Of a stretch of 64,000 nucleotides of DNA, positions 25,879 through 35,097 are shown piece after piece. Under the pieces are notes generated by a model. The model was given only the letters and a program-made list of their open reading frames with translations. It had not been told where the DNA came from and ran no database searches. The DNA lies in contig CAWJPY010000006.1 in assembly GCA_963844865.1 (NCBI GenBank), positions 186,001 through 250,000 of the forward strand, in the 5' to 3' direction. Numbering within the stretch: the stretch's first letter is position 1; each line of letters begins with the position of its first letter. This stretch comes from CAWJPY01 sp963844865. GTDB lineage: Bacteria; Acidobacteriota; Thermoanaerobaculia; Thermoanaerobaculales; Sulfomarinibacteraceae. A program made the position numbers and the translations under genes.

Positions 25879-26846
25879 ATGGCTATCCTCGGGATCGTTG
25901 TCGGTCTGCTGATTTCGGCGACTCCGGTGGCCGCCACCGAACCGCCCGAAGCACCGCCGGGATCCGGTGGAAACTCCCTCCCCGACGATTGGACGGGAAT
26001 GATCACGCTGGAGTGGGAGTCCGGAATACCCGACGACTCGCCGCTGCACCAGCAAATCGAGCAGGTCTCGATGAGGTACGGAAAGCGGTGGAACCTGTAT
26101 CTGACTTTGCACGCCGAAAATCGCGGCCCGATCAGGGTTCGTTACAAATGCACCCGGGCGCCGGTCGACTATCTCGAGACCTCGGCGACCGTGGGCAAGA
26201 ACGGCGCCATCAGCACGAAGGAGATCTGGAAGATCGAGGCCGGCAAACGGATCCTTGACGATCACCAGTGCAATCTGGTGTTGGTGGTCGACTCCAATAC
26301 AAAGAAACATTGGAGCGAGGTGGGAAGTTCGAGATTCCCAACGCCACCAAGACCGGACAGATCGTCATCGAGATCACTGACGAGAACGGCACACGAACGG
26401 TCGCCAACCCTCTCGACAAGGAAACCGATGTCGTCGAGCGGTTTCGCTTCGAGGACCGGTACACCGAAAACCGACCGTTGAAGCTGATCGGCCAGTTCGA
26501 CGCCAACGTGGAGCCCCCGGCCGGCGTCGACATCACCCACGAGACGGTGGCTGGCGATATCGATTGGCGCCTCTACCGCGGCGTTTGCCCGGATGTGAGA
26601 AAACAGTCCTTCGAAGATGCCGGGAAATAGATGACCAATTGTTTGGATGTCACGCCGGACGAGCACGACGGGCTATGCGAGCCTTACGGCCTCCACAACT
26701 GTCTCGTAATGGTCGCCAGTCCGTCGATGAACTTCTTTGATGTACACGACTGTGTGGAAGACAACTGCACTTGGGAATTGGGCACTCCCGAGTTTGACGG
26801 TGCTGTCAACGCACTCAAGGACTGCATGGACGAGTGGATTAGATAG
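25879..26846 (+). pseudogene. Secreted cysteine-containing protein, family A paralog, frameshifted and with an amber codon
   Basis: This is a paralog of the gene at 21539-22564: signal peptide (MAILGIVVGLLISATPVAAT), WTGMITLEWESGIPDDSPL, VDYLETS, then in the next frame IVIEITDENGTRTV and FDANVEPPAGV. The frame breaks in the GGGG run near 26323, where one extra G would restore KKHWSEVGKFEIP. A TAG at 26628-26630 then interrupts the frame, after which the family's C-terminus continues at once (VHDCVEDNCTW, FDGAVNALKDCMDEW). Two lesions suggest a pseudogene, or a frameshift error plus a real stop. It lies 17 bp after the OmpA-family gene and was probably co-transcribed with it. Confidence 0.7.
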
Positions 26847-27112
26847 ACCGAGAAGTGCAATCGGCTTTGCCCCTGAGCGTGTCACCAGGCGTCGCAGGAC
26901 AGTAACTCCTCGCCCTACCCCGTCTCGAAAGCGAGCCGAGGCTCGGCCACGTATGAAAGATGGACTCTGCAAGCCTTGAAAGCGTGTGTCCGCGGCTGAG
27001 GCAGGATATCGCCGCCGAGTTGAAGACCGACGCTGGAATGAGATGGCGATGCCGAGTCGTTCAGAGGGCGCCCGGGTTGTTTCTTGATCCCCGGCGGCGC
27101 AGCACGGTCCAA

Positions 27113-27592
27113 TCAACCGTCTCCGACGCCGATGTTGTACGAGATCAGCTTCCATGCTTCGTTTTCGCGCACCAGCTTGAACGAGCACGGAATCTTGGTT
27201 CCGCTTGCCAGCGTCACGGTACCTTCGAACTCGGCGCCGCTCATATCCACCGAACGGCTGGTAAACGACGTGTCGGTCACGTTGAACAGGTGCTGGTTCG
27301 CCGTAACCCCGGCGGAGAACTGGTCGAAGGGTTGCGCCTCCTTGAGCGGCGACGAGAAGCAGTCGTAGGCGGCCTCGAGATTGCCGTCAGCGGCCTCGGT
27401 AAGGAAGGTTTGAACGACCTTTTCGGGCTCGGCCGTGGCCTGCTTGACAACGAACAGGATCACGACGATGAGCACGACGAAAAGTGCGATCAGGCCGCCG
27501 CACCCGAGGAGAACCCAACGGAGCCAGGGGCGCGATTTCTGGGATTGCAGGTCTGAGGAATCCGTGAATGCCGCGTCGGTCCTGTCACTCAT
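27113..27592 (-). CDS. Membrane-anchored NTF2-like protein (DUF4864/DUF4878-type)
   Basis: A 159-residue protein with a short cytoplasmic N-terminus, one transmembrane helix (residues 25-48, VLLGCGGLIALFVVLIVVILFVV) and an extracytoplasmic NTF2-like cone: PEKVVQTFLTEAADGNLEAAYDCFS, then EFEGTVTLASGTKIPCSFKLVRENEAWKLISY. This pattern is typical of small DUF4864/DUF4878 proteins, whose role is unknown. It lies just downstream of the ankyrin gene on the same strand (57 bp), so the two may be co-transcribed. Confidence 0.75.
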   Translation of the reverse strand: MSDRTDAAFTDSSDLQSQKSRPWLRWVLLGCGGLIALFVVLIVVILFVVKQATAEPEKVVQTFLTEAADGNLEAAYDCFSSPLKEAQPFDQFSAGVTANQHLFNVTDTSFTSRSVDMSGAEFEGTVTLASGTKIPCSFKLVRENEAWKLISYNIGVGDG

Positions 27593-27649
27593 GAGTCATG
27601 CTTTCGTTCAAACAGCGCGTCGGTTTTCCAAATCGCCACCGCGGTGTTT

Positions 27650-28810
27650 CTACCAGTCATGTGTCGCCCCGGCCTGCTCGAGGAGTGCCGCGACATCGGT
27701 TTTCCCTGTCTGCTGCGTCACGGCGAGGGCGGTTGTGCCCTTGTCCGTGACCGCGTTGACATCTGCTCCGTGGGCGAGCAGTGCCTTGACGACGGGAACG
27801 TGGCCCGCCTGGGATGCGACCATCAACGGGGTCCAGCCTCCCCGGGCACGGGCGTTGACGTCGGCACCGTGGGAGAGCAGCGAGTTTACGATCTCGAGCT
27901 TGCCGTCGAACGAGGCCGCAACAAGGGCGGTCGTTCCGTCGTTTTTCGTTGCGTTGGCGTCGGCTTTGGCGGCGAGCAGGGCTTCGACCACGTCGGACCA
28001 GCCCTCACGGGCGGCCAGCAGCAGAGCCGTGGTTCCATCCGTGGCGGCGGCATTGACGTCAGCACCCGCCGCGATCAGTTCCTGCACGACCTCGGTGTGA
28101 CCATTCTGCGTCGTCACCAGCAGCGCCGTCCAGTCGTCACGTGCTCGAGCGTTGACGTCGGCGCCCCGCGAGATCAGCAGTGCGAGGGTTTCGAGATGGT
28201 CGTTCTGAGCCGCCAACATCAGTGCTGATCCGCCGTCCTTCGGCTGGATATCGATCGCAGCTCCACCGTCGAGCAGCACGCGCACCGTCTCCGTCCGTCC
28301 GTTCTGGGCTGCCTTCATCAACGCCGTGGTGCCGTTCAAGTTGTGCGCCGCAGTGTCAGCGCCTCGACTCAGCAGCGTCGACACCGTTTGGTCGTGGCCG
28401 TTCTGAGCCGCCAACATGAGAGCCGTCCAGCCTTCGTCGTTGGCGTCGTCGATGTCGGCTCCCGCGTCCGCAAGCATCTCCAGGGTGGCCGTGTGGCCGT
28501 TCTGGGCAGCGAGCATCAGCGTCGTCCAACCACCCTTGATCGTCGAACTCACGCCAGCTCCCCTCTCCAGCAAAACCCGCACGGTCTCTGTGAATCCCCC
28601 TTGAGCCGCAAGAGCCAAAGCGGTGGCGCCCTCGGGCGTCCTCGACTCAATGTTGGCTCCGCGCGCCAGCAGTTCGACGACCGAGTCTGTTCTTCCGTTC
28701 ATTGCCGCGTCGCGAAGCTCGTAGCCGAGATCCTCTGCGCCGGTGATGGCCGGCGCGAGAAAGGCAGCGGCCCACAGGAGAACCCACACACGGAGTGATC
28801 GTCTGCGCAT
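27650..28810 (-). CDS. Exported ankyrin-repeat protein
   Basis: A 386-residue protein with a signal peptide (MRRRSLRVWVLLWAAAFLAPAITGAE) and about eleven consecutive 33-residue ankyrin repeats (each with a core like GWTALMLAAQNGH followed by LLARGADV). Ankyrin stacks bind other proteins; because this one is exported it should act in the periplasm or at the surface. The repeats are very regular at the DNA level, which implies recent internal duplication. The start at 28810 is chosen for its signal peptide and the CAGGGGG upstream; the frame is open to 28993 but that part has no start context. Partner unknown. Confidence 0.85.
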   Translation of the reverse strand: MRRRSLRVWVLLWAAAFLAPAITGAEDLGYELRDAAMNGRTDSVVELLARGANIESRTPEGATALALAAQGGFTETVRVLLERGAGVSSTIKGGWTTLMLAAQNGHTATLEMLADAGADIDDANDEGWTALMLAAQNGHDQTVSTLLSRGADTAAHNLNGTTALMKAAQNGRTETVRVLLDGGAAIDIQPKDGGSALMLAAQNDHLETLALLISRGADVNARARDDWTALLVTTQNGHTEVVQELIAAGADVNAAATDGTTALLLAAREGWSDVVEALLAAKADANATKNDGTTALVAASFDGKLEIVNSLLSHGADVNARARGGWTPLMVASQAGHVPVVKALLAHGADVNAVTDKGTTALAVTQQTGKTDVAALLEQAGATHDW

Positions 28811-28870
28811 TGCAATCCCCCTGAACGAAGCGCCTCGCGACTCCCTTGTCACTCGTAACGGTTCCCCTAG

Positions 28871-28899
28871 AATGTAGGCTCTCCGAGCTGTGACGACAA
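28871..28899 (-). promoter_or_regulatory. Possible promoter of the ankyrin gene
   Basis: On the minus strand TTGTCG (28899-28894) and TACATT (28876-28871) are 17 bp apart, each four of six to consensus. It lies about 60 bp before the start codon. Confidence 0.35.
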
Positions 28900-28933
28900 C
28901 ACGCGAAGCGATGCCTGTCGCGGCATTGACGGA

Positions 28934-29010
28934 ATCGCCCGCGTTCACTTGAATCCGGTGGTGGCGGGATTGGTTGACGACCCCGCCGAGCATGTGCCCG
29001 ATTCGGCACC
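28934..29010 (+). pseudogene. Probable remnant of a REP-associated (Y1) transposase
   Basis: A plus-strand frame encodes ARVHLNPVVAGLVDDPAEHV. The HLNPVxAGLVxxP motif is the hallmark of the C-terminal part of Y1/RAYT transposases, which act on REP palindromes. Nothing of the HUH or Tyr motifs upstream remains, so it is only a scrap. It fits the REP-like elements found elsewhere in the window. Confidence 0.5.
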
Positions 29011-29176
29011 GCAGGCGTCTGCCGGCCCTGTCACGAGGGACCAGCTACCGCCGGTGTGGGACCTCGTGGGGCTCTGTCGGCGCGCCCCCCTGCGGGCACG
29101 CCCAGCCGGGTCGATCGACGCCGACCCAGATCCAGTTGCAGTGCCGCGGGCAGAAGCGAACCATGCCGGAGGTGAG

Positions 29177-29196
29177 GGGATAGGAAGCTCCTTTCG
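29177..29196. repeat. Second copy of the 20-bp GGGATAGGAA motif
   Basis: GGGATAGGAAGCTCCTTTCG, 18 of 20 identical to 20091-20110 and in the same orientation. It ends the stretch that begins with the Y1 transposase remnant. Confidence 0.6.
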
Positions 29197-29515
29197 CGCA
29201 CCTCTGAAGGTGAACGACTCGGTGTCACGTATCACAACCTCACAACACTGACTTGCCGCGGTCCTCGCTTTCTTTCTGCCAAGCTGCAACCAGGCTCTCC
29301 AACCGCTCGTGCCGGTGCCACCAATGCCACGAGCGACAAGACCGGGCGCGACCGAAACCAGTGGCGCCATGCTGTACGACCCTCTCACGCAAGGTCGAAC
29401 CACCAAGACGACTATCGCCCTCAATCCCACAACTACCTCCATTTCAGGAGGATATCGATCCGACCGAGGTCGTATATATCTCGCTTGCGGGCCCCCGCAC
29501 GACGACCCCGGAAGC

Positions 29516-29618
29516 GGCCGTGGCCGTGGGCGTGGGGGTCGGTACGAGGGTGGGGGACGCCGTACGGCCACCCGCTTGTGGGGTCGGGGCACCGCGCGAG
29601 GGTGGGTGTGGGAGGAGG
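29516..29618. repeat. G-rich dispersed repeat related to the insert at 20880-20988
   Basis: On the plus strand it reads CCGTGGCCGTGGGCGTGGGG and later TACGGCCACCCGCTTGT, matching the minus-strand reading of the 109-bp insert in the IS91-like gene. The start of the unit (GAAGCGGCCGTGGCCGT) recurs at 29815-29831. Confidence 0.65.
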
Positions 29619-29813
29619 GGCGGTGGACAGGGGGGCGCGAGTAACACGCCCACGGCTGCGACCGCGACTGAGCGTTTGCCCGCTCCTGCGGCAATCGCTG
29701 CAGGCGCTCGGAGGCGGGGGCGGCAACGGCGCCCATGGCCAGGAGCGCGCCCATACCACTCATTCCTCCGGCGCTGCTCCCACTTGGTCGACACACGTTC
29801 CCACACCACAAAC

Positions 29814-29860
29814 CCGAAGCGGCCGTGGCCGTAGGCGGAGGGGTCGGCACGACGGCAACC
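29814..29860. repeat. Partial copy of the G-rich dispersed repeat
   Basis: CGAAGCGGCCGTGGCCGTAG, then GGGGTCGGCACGACGG, follows the first 45 bases of the unit at 29516 with a few changes. It stops before the palindromic part. Confidence 0.6.
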
Positions 29861-30028
29861 GCGGCCACGGACGACTCACGTGCACGAAACGGAATCGTGG
29901 TGTACACTCCAGCGATCGGAGAAACAGGTGCCCTCGGTCCGTGCTCGTTGGCGCGGGCCGTTTTCAGCGTCACCTCCCGCGACGACGTCGGCCACGCGCG
30001 GACCGCGGAGCACGGAGAGGAGTCCGCA

Positions 30029-32362
30029 ATGAAGAGAGGCGCCCTGCTGCTGTCAATCATCTTCCTGATCACCGTGTAGGCTGTGACCGTCTCGGCCGTC
30101 GAGGTCACGGTATTCGGCCCGCACCAGTTCGTGCGCACGGCCGGTCCGCCGACCAGCTACGGGGAGACGTTCGTCGCGGTCGCCGGTGACGGTGTCCTGG
30201 TCGTCACCAACGGCGACACCGACGGCAAGCACCGCATCAGCTCCGGCGTGGTGCTGCTCAACGGCGAGGCCGTGACCGGCACGTCGAGCTTCAACCAGCG
30301 GGTCGGGGAGCTGGTGTTCCCGGTCTCGCTCGGCGAGGCCAACACCATCCAGGTCACCCTGCAGAGCAAGCTCGGGAGCTTCCTGACGCTGACCGTGGTG
30401 CAGGACATCCCGATCGTCCTGGAGGCCGGTCCCGCCGGGGTCGCCATCGAGGACCCGGACCGCCTGCTGGTCGCGCTGCCCCTGCTCAACGAGGGATCGG
30501 CGACGGCGGAGGACGTCCAGATCACCTCCGCCTTCCTCGAGTCCACGGACCTGCTCGCCCCCACTTCCTTCCCGGTGGGGATCGGTGACATCGCGGCGGA
30601 CGACCGCGGGGTGTTCGAGGCGGCCTTCGCGAGCACGGGGCTGGTCTCGGGTGACGCCTACCTTCTCCACGTCTCGGGGAGCTTCGCCTCCGGCCCCCTG
30701 CGGCTCGACTTCGCCCTGGAGAGGCCCATCGCCGTGCCGGCCAGAGCACCGGGCTCCGCTCCGCTCAGCTTCGTGACCGCCACGCCGTCCACGGTCACCG
30801 GGGCGCCGTTCACACCGTCGCCGGAGCCGAGCGAGGTCCCCGAGGGCTACAACGAGGAGCCGCTGCCTCCGATCCCGACGGGGCAGCCCCGCGGCACCAT
30901 GGTTCCAACCACCGGCGGCTCCCTGCTCCAGGGCGGCACCATCTCCGAGCTGCCTCAACCCGAGGCCGCCGCCGCCCCCGCGATGATCGCCAAGACCCTC
31001 AGCGACCCGGTCCTCTTCTTCAGGTCCGTGGGCTACGGCTCCGGCAGCGGGACCTGGCTGGACCCGAACGGCGCCACCGCCGGCGACATCGTGATCGGCA
31101 GCTACAACGGGCCGGTGGCGTTCTCCACCGATGGCGGTGCGAACTTCACGCACCACAACGTGTCGTCGATCTTCCCCAACAAAGACGCCAACGGCAACCT
31201 GATCGACGGCGGGTTCGGCTGCGACCAGGTGATCGTGTACGTGCCGCAGTATGACCGCTTCGTGTGGCTGATGCAGTTCCGGCGCGGCCTGCTGCCGGGA
31301 GACGATCCCGACGAGCCGACCGGCCCCAACAGGTACCGCCTGGCGACGGCGAGCTCCGCACAGTTCATCGCCAGCGGGGGGACCGTCTGGACGACGTACT
31401 GGGATCTCACCTGCGCGCTCTTCGGTTTCGAGGATCACATCTGGATGGACTACCCGGACCTCGCGGTGGGGGCGAACTACCTCTACCTGAGCGCCGACGT
31501 GGTGGGCGGTGGCGGGCTGTTCGTGGCCAGGATTCCCCTGGCAGACATCGACGGAGAAGGCGTCATCAACATCGGCTTCACGGACCCGGCCCTGGGGGGT
31601 CTGGTTCTCGGCTCCCACCTGGTCCACGACATCGGCGAGACCGCCTACTGGGCCGGACACAACGGCAACGGCGCTGTCCGCATCTTCTCCATGTCCGAGA
31701 GCGACGACTACTACGCGTGGCGGGACCTGGCCCTCATCGACAGCTGGCCGAACTCGGACCTCAGCTCCATCACGCCCACCGGCCGGGACTGGCTCGCGTT
31801 CGGCTTCCCCGGGTTCCGGATCATCGGCGGCACCCGCCGCCTGGCGACCCACTTCCTGGAGGACAACAGCGTCGTCCAGTCCGACGAGCTGTGGCTCGCT
31901 TGGGGAGCCGGCCAGGGCGGCGGCTTCCCCGAGCCGCACATCCAACTCCTGACGGTCGACATGTTCGACGAGACGGTGACGGGTCAGCGCCAGATCTGGA
32001 GCGACGAGGTCGCCTTCTCCTACCCCGCGCTCGCTCTCAACAACCAGAGCGAGATTGGGGTGGCGCTGGCGTTCGGGGGCAACGATGCCCACTCCAACTT
32101 CGCCGTCGGGATCTGGGGCGACTACGTCGTCTACTATCCCGAGCTCGCCGATGCATCGAAGTCCCGCTTCGGGGACTACTTCGGGATCCGCCCGTTCTGG
32201 CCCGAGCAGGGGCTGTTCGCCGCCTTCGGCCTCTGGTACGCCCAGGCCAACCCGAGTACGGCGGACGACTGCGATCCGTCGAACGAGTGCCTCACCGTCC
32301 GCCACCACATCGTGTTCGGTCGCGCGTCGGCGCTCGAGCCGCCGTCTCCTCCGCCGAGCTGA
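30029..32362 (+). pseudogene. Large exported beta-propeller-like protein with an amber codon in the signal peptide
   Basis: The frame starts at ATG 30029 behind GGAGAGGAG and encodes a typical signal peptide, MKRGALLLSIIFLITV, then TAG (30077-30079), then AVTVSAVEVTVFGPHQF in the same frame. If the TAG were a sense codon the protein would have 777 residues and a normal signal cleavage site. The body has an N-terminal beta-sandwich (about 1-240), a Pro/Thr linker and a C-terminal region with BNR/sialidase-like features (PVAFSTDGGANFTHHNVS, DHIWMDYPDLAVG). The function is unknown. The stop could be a sequencing error, a recent mutation or read-through; initiation at GTG 30083 would lose the signal peptide. 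Confidence 0.65.
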
Positions 32363-32387
32363 CGCTCCGCTCGCCAACCGTCTGGTG

Positions 32388-32414
32388 GAGGGGCCGGGAA
32401 GCCGGCCCCTCTTT
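32388..32414 (+). terminator. Rho-independent terminator between convergent genes
   Basis: A ten-base-pair stem (GAGGGGCCGG at 32388-32397, CCGGCCCCTC at 32402-32411) with a GAAG loop is followed by TTT. It starts 25 bp after the propeller gene and may also serve the convergent protease gene. Confidence 0.65.
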
Positions 32415-32435
32415 CGCGCCCGTGGTGCCGCCGGA

Positions 32436-33326
32436 CTACTTCGCGATCCAGGCCCTCTCCCCGTCGAGATCCAGTGTCAGGGTCACGCCCTCGAGGAAGG
32501 CCGCGCTCAGGAGCCCGTCGTAGACCAGGTCGTCCCGCTCCAGCGCCGCGACCGTCACCGGACCGTACCCGGCCAGCGTGAGGGTGACCCTCCGGGGCTC
32601 GGTGGTGGACAGGTCCAGCCCCAGGGCCCGGGCCACGTGGGGTGCGATCAGAACGGCCCCGGTGTTCCCCGAGTCCAGCTCGAACCACAAAGGCCCCCGA
32701 TCCCCGTCGAATGCCAGGAACGCATCCACACTCCGGCCGGCGGCCTGATGTTCTTCCCGCATGCGCAGCTCGGTAGCGCCCGCCACTCGCCGGGCAAGCG
32801 AGGCCTCGCTCTCTATGATCACCCTGTTGTGGGCCAGCTGCAGGGTGAGGCCGTAGCCGTTGAAGGCATCGAGGCCGACGATCCCGCCCAGCGCCGGCAC
32901 TCCGTCCGGCAGGAGCGACATGAGGTCGAACACGCCCACCTCGCGGGGCGCGACGGACCAGCCGGGCAGCCGCAGCGCCACCTGTGGGCAACGCTGCATG
33001 GCCACCGGCTCGCCGTTGTGCCGGAATACGACGACCCGGCCGAAGGGGTCGCACCCGATGGCCGCCGCCACGTCCGGAGTGATCATCGTGACCCCACCGC
33101 CGGTGTCGAAGAGATACGGGAGGGTGGTGTCCCCCACCGCCACCGACACGGTGCGGAGCCGGCCGAGGTACGGGGTCAGCGGCAGCACGGCCCTTGGAGC
33201 AGCTTCGCCCGTGGTGGCGTCCCCGCGCACGGCCCCCGGCGCTCCGGCGGTTTCGGGGGCCGGCGCGAGGGAGCACCCGGCCAGGGCAAGGGTGACCATC
33301 AGCACGTTGCATCGTCGTGTCAGCAC
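32436..33326 (-). CDS. Retropepsin-like aspartyl protease, lipoprotein
   Basis: A 296-residue protein with a lipoprotein signal (CNVLMVTLALAGC, lipidated Cys at residue 18). Two aspartyl-protease-like halves follow: LFDTGGGVTMI (about residue 73) and FELDSGNTGAVLI (about residue 215), each with the DTG/DSG active-site motif and the downstream hydrophobic strand (GGIVGLDAF, DGLLSAAFL). Most bacterial retropepsin-like proteins carry one such half; here both are in one chain. It should cleave proteins at the cell envelope. The GTG at 33326 is used as start, although an internal ATG at residue 10 would also keep the lipobox. Confidence 0.8.
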   Translation of the reverse strand: MLTRRCNVLMVTLALAGCSLAPAPETAGAPGAVRGDATTGEAAPRAVLPLTPYLGRLRTVSVAVGDTTLPYLFDTGGGVTMITPDVAAAIGCDPFGRVVVFRHNGEPVAMQRCPQVALRLPGWSVAPREVGVFDLMSLLPDGVPALGGIVGLDAFNGYGLTLQLAHNRVIIESEASLARRVAGATELRMREEHQAAGRSVDAFLAFDGDRGPLWFELDSGNTGAVLIAPHVARALGLDLSTTEPRRVTLTLAGYGPVTVAALERDDLVYDGLLSAAFLEGVTLTLDLDGERAWIAK

Positions 33327-33547
33327 AGTCGTCCCTCCAACCGTCTCACATCCCTGTCCCTACGCCGTCAGGGATTGCAGAGTTTCAAACGATCGGATGT
33401 CTCCGCCGGTCGGTCGTGGCCCAGGTGGAGTGGGAAGCCTGGGTGACCGGCACGGCGTGTGGCACCTCAATTGTGAGGTCCCCCGTGTTGCCGGGATCGT
33501 GGTTGCGCGAAGTTGTACATACCATGTCGCGCGATCGGGGAAACACC

Positions 33548-34060
33548 ATGAGACGACTCGCGATGATGGTCGCGTTGTTGTTGTTGACGGTGCTGCCGGC
33601 AACCGCTTCCGATCCCGAGGGGCGCGACGCACTGGCCCCTCGGTCGGGGACCTTCGGGACGACGCTGGAGCGACCGGGGGCCGACCTGTCGCGCGACACC
33701 AAGATCGTCCCAGAGCCGGTGGAGCTGGAGTTCCGCGAAAGAGTCATCAAGCGGAGCGTAAGCATTCCCGGCTCCATGATCTCCAAGCGGACCGAACACA
33801 TCGGAACGCCGAAGCGCAAGGACGTCAAGATGACGCGGAAGGCCTTCGACGGTGGAGCGCGGCTGCTCCCAGGACATGCTCAACCTTCGCAGGCCCTCTC
33901 TGCACCGGCTCTGTTCTCTTCCAGAAACGAGTTGACCTTCGACCATTCGTCCCACAGCCAGCGGGAAAGGGCCTCACGCCCCGTGGGAATCTCTTCGAAG
34001 GGCACCACCCAGATTCGGATCCGGACCCTGCGGCCCACCAGCCCACCCCTCCAGAGCTGA
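33548..34060 (+). CDS. Hypothetical exported protein
   Basis: A 170-codon frame with a good signal peptide (MRRLAMMVALLLLTVLPATAS) followed by a charged stretch (RDTKIVPEPVELEFRERVIK). The last 60 codons overlap the 3' end of the convergent acyltransferase gene on the other strand and have poor coding character, so the true gene may have lost its end near 33880. No family recognised. The ATG lacks a clear ribosome-binding site. Confidence 0.4.
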   Translation: MRRLAMMVALLLLTVLPATASDPEGRDALAPRSGTFGTTLERPGADLSRDTKIVPEPVELEFRERVIKRSVSIPGSMISKRTEHIGTPKRKDVKMTRKAFDGGARLLPGHAQPSQALSAPALFSSRNELTFDHSSHSQRERASRPVGISSKGTTQIRIRTLRPTSPPLQS

Positions 34061-34947
34061 CCGATGGACATCGTGGATTCCAGGCCGGTGTGCGCACAGA
34101 AGACAGCGTCGACGTTCTCATTCCGTTCGAGCAGGGCCAGGGAGCCCCCGAGGCGGGGTGGCAGCACGTGCGCCATCGCCCGGCCCCGGCGCAACGCCTC
34201 CTCGTCGCCGGACGCTTCCAGCCGCTTCAGGATTCGTTCCCGTTTGGCTTGGCTGAAACGTGTTCCCTCGGGAAACGTGACGACGCCTTGTCCTGGGGAG
34301 AGACCCACCATGAGCCTGGCGATCGCCTCGATCTCCTTGGGATCTTCCCCGGATCCCCGCCGGACGAAGGTGTTGGGAAGGCGGTTCCCGACAACGTCGA
34401 GACACGGGTCCATGAGGAGCTCGCGCTTGAGGACGTACCGCAGCATGATTCGTTGCGGCCCGCCGATGAGCAGTGCCGGCAGCACGCTGTCGGCCGTGCT
34501 CGCGTGACGGACGAACAGCAGAATCGGTCGAGCGCGAAGGTCCGGGAGCCCTTCCACCTCCAGCGTGATGGAAAAGAGCTTGAATGCGCCTCCGCCCAGG
34601 GTGCGGGCCCACCAGCACTGAAGGTCGAAGTTCTTCTCGAGGTACTTCTCCACATCCCTGGAAATGTACGGTCCTCCCACGAGCCAGAGCACGAAGCTGA
34701 CCAGGATGCCCAGCACCTCACAGACGAGGTAAAGGACCAGGAAGGCCAGCGTGCGCACGAACGCCCACTTCGATGAGCGCAAGGCGTCCAGGATCACGGC
34801 GAGAGGAAACAGGACGGGGCACAAGACAAGCGTCACGCCGCACAGGATGAAATAGAGCGGTATGGTGAGAGCCCTCCTCTTCCACAGGGACCACCAGGGG
34901 TCCCTGCCGAGGCCCGTCACATCGGTCCAATCGCCTGAGGATGCCAC
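33880..34947 (-). CDS. Lysophospholipid acyltransferase family protein (PlsC-like)
   Basis: A 355-residue membrane protein. Two or three hydrophobic segments (about residues 28-55 and 65-92) precede the acyltransferase domain. The catalytic HX4D is RHASTADS, block II lies around RYVLKRELLMDPC, block III is FPEGTRFSQAKRE and block IV is near VVPFEEIPTG. It should transfer an acyl chain to a lysophospholipid or related acceptor at the inner membrane. The N-terminal extension of about 140 residues is longer than in E. coli PlsC. Transcribed alone. Confidence 0.85.
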   Translation of the reverse strand: MASSGDWTDVTGLGRDPWWSLWKRRALTIPLYFILCGVTLVLCPVLFPLAVILDALRSSKWAFVRTLAFLVLYLVCEVLGILVSFVLWLVGGPYISRDVEKYLEKNFDLQCWWARTLGGGAFKLFSITLEVEGLPDLRARPILLFVRHASTADSVLPALLIGGPQRIMLRYVLKRELLMDPCLDVVGNRLPNTFVRRGSGEDPKEIEAIARLMVGLSPGQGVVTFPEGTRFSQAKRERILKRLEASGDEEALRRGRAMAHVLPPRLGGSLALLERNENVDAVFCAHTGLESTMSIGQLWRGGLVGRRVRIRIWVVPFEEIPTGREALSRWLWDEWSKVNSFLEENRAGAERACEG

Positions 34948-35097
34948 CTACCTCATTGTTGCATTGTTGGGTTGGCATCGGAGACGACGGCGTCGAAGCG
35001 GTCGATCCGCACGCAGCCGGGAGAAAAGCAAAGTCCTCGATGCCGGGGTCTCGCCAGCCGTAGGTCGCACCTCCGGATGCGGAGCCGCGACCCCGCC

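Larger units (their letters stand above)
29011..30028. other. Repeat-rich stretch without an intact gene
   Basis: Long frames exist only because of high GC. The stretch contains the shared 20-bp motif at 29177-29196, the G-rich dispersed repeat at 29516-29618 and a shorter copy of its start at 29814-29860. From 29993 the ribosome-binding region of the next gene begins (GGAGAGGAG). Confidence 0.5.

Noticed and set aside
26628..30079. Two in-frame TAG codons suggesting amber recoding
   Set aside because: TAG ends several intact genes in the window (gdhA, the GldG-like gene, the PEP-binding gene, the glycosyltransferase, RND permease 1), so it is a normal stop codon here.
30053..32377. A 774-codon minus-strand open frame opposite the propeller gene
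   Set aside because: Composition and lack of motifs show a shadow; the plus frame has the signal peptide, ribosome-binding site and domain pattern.
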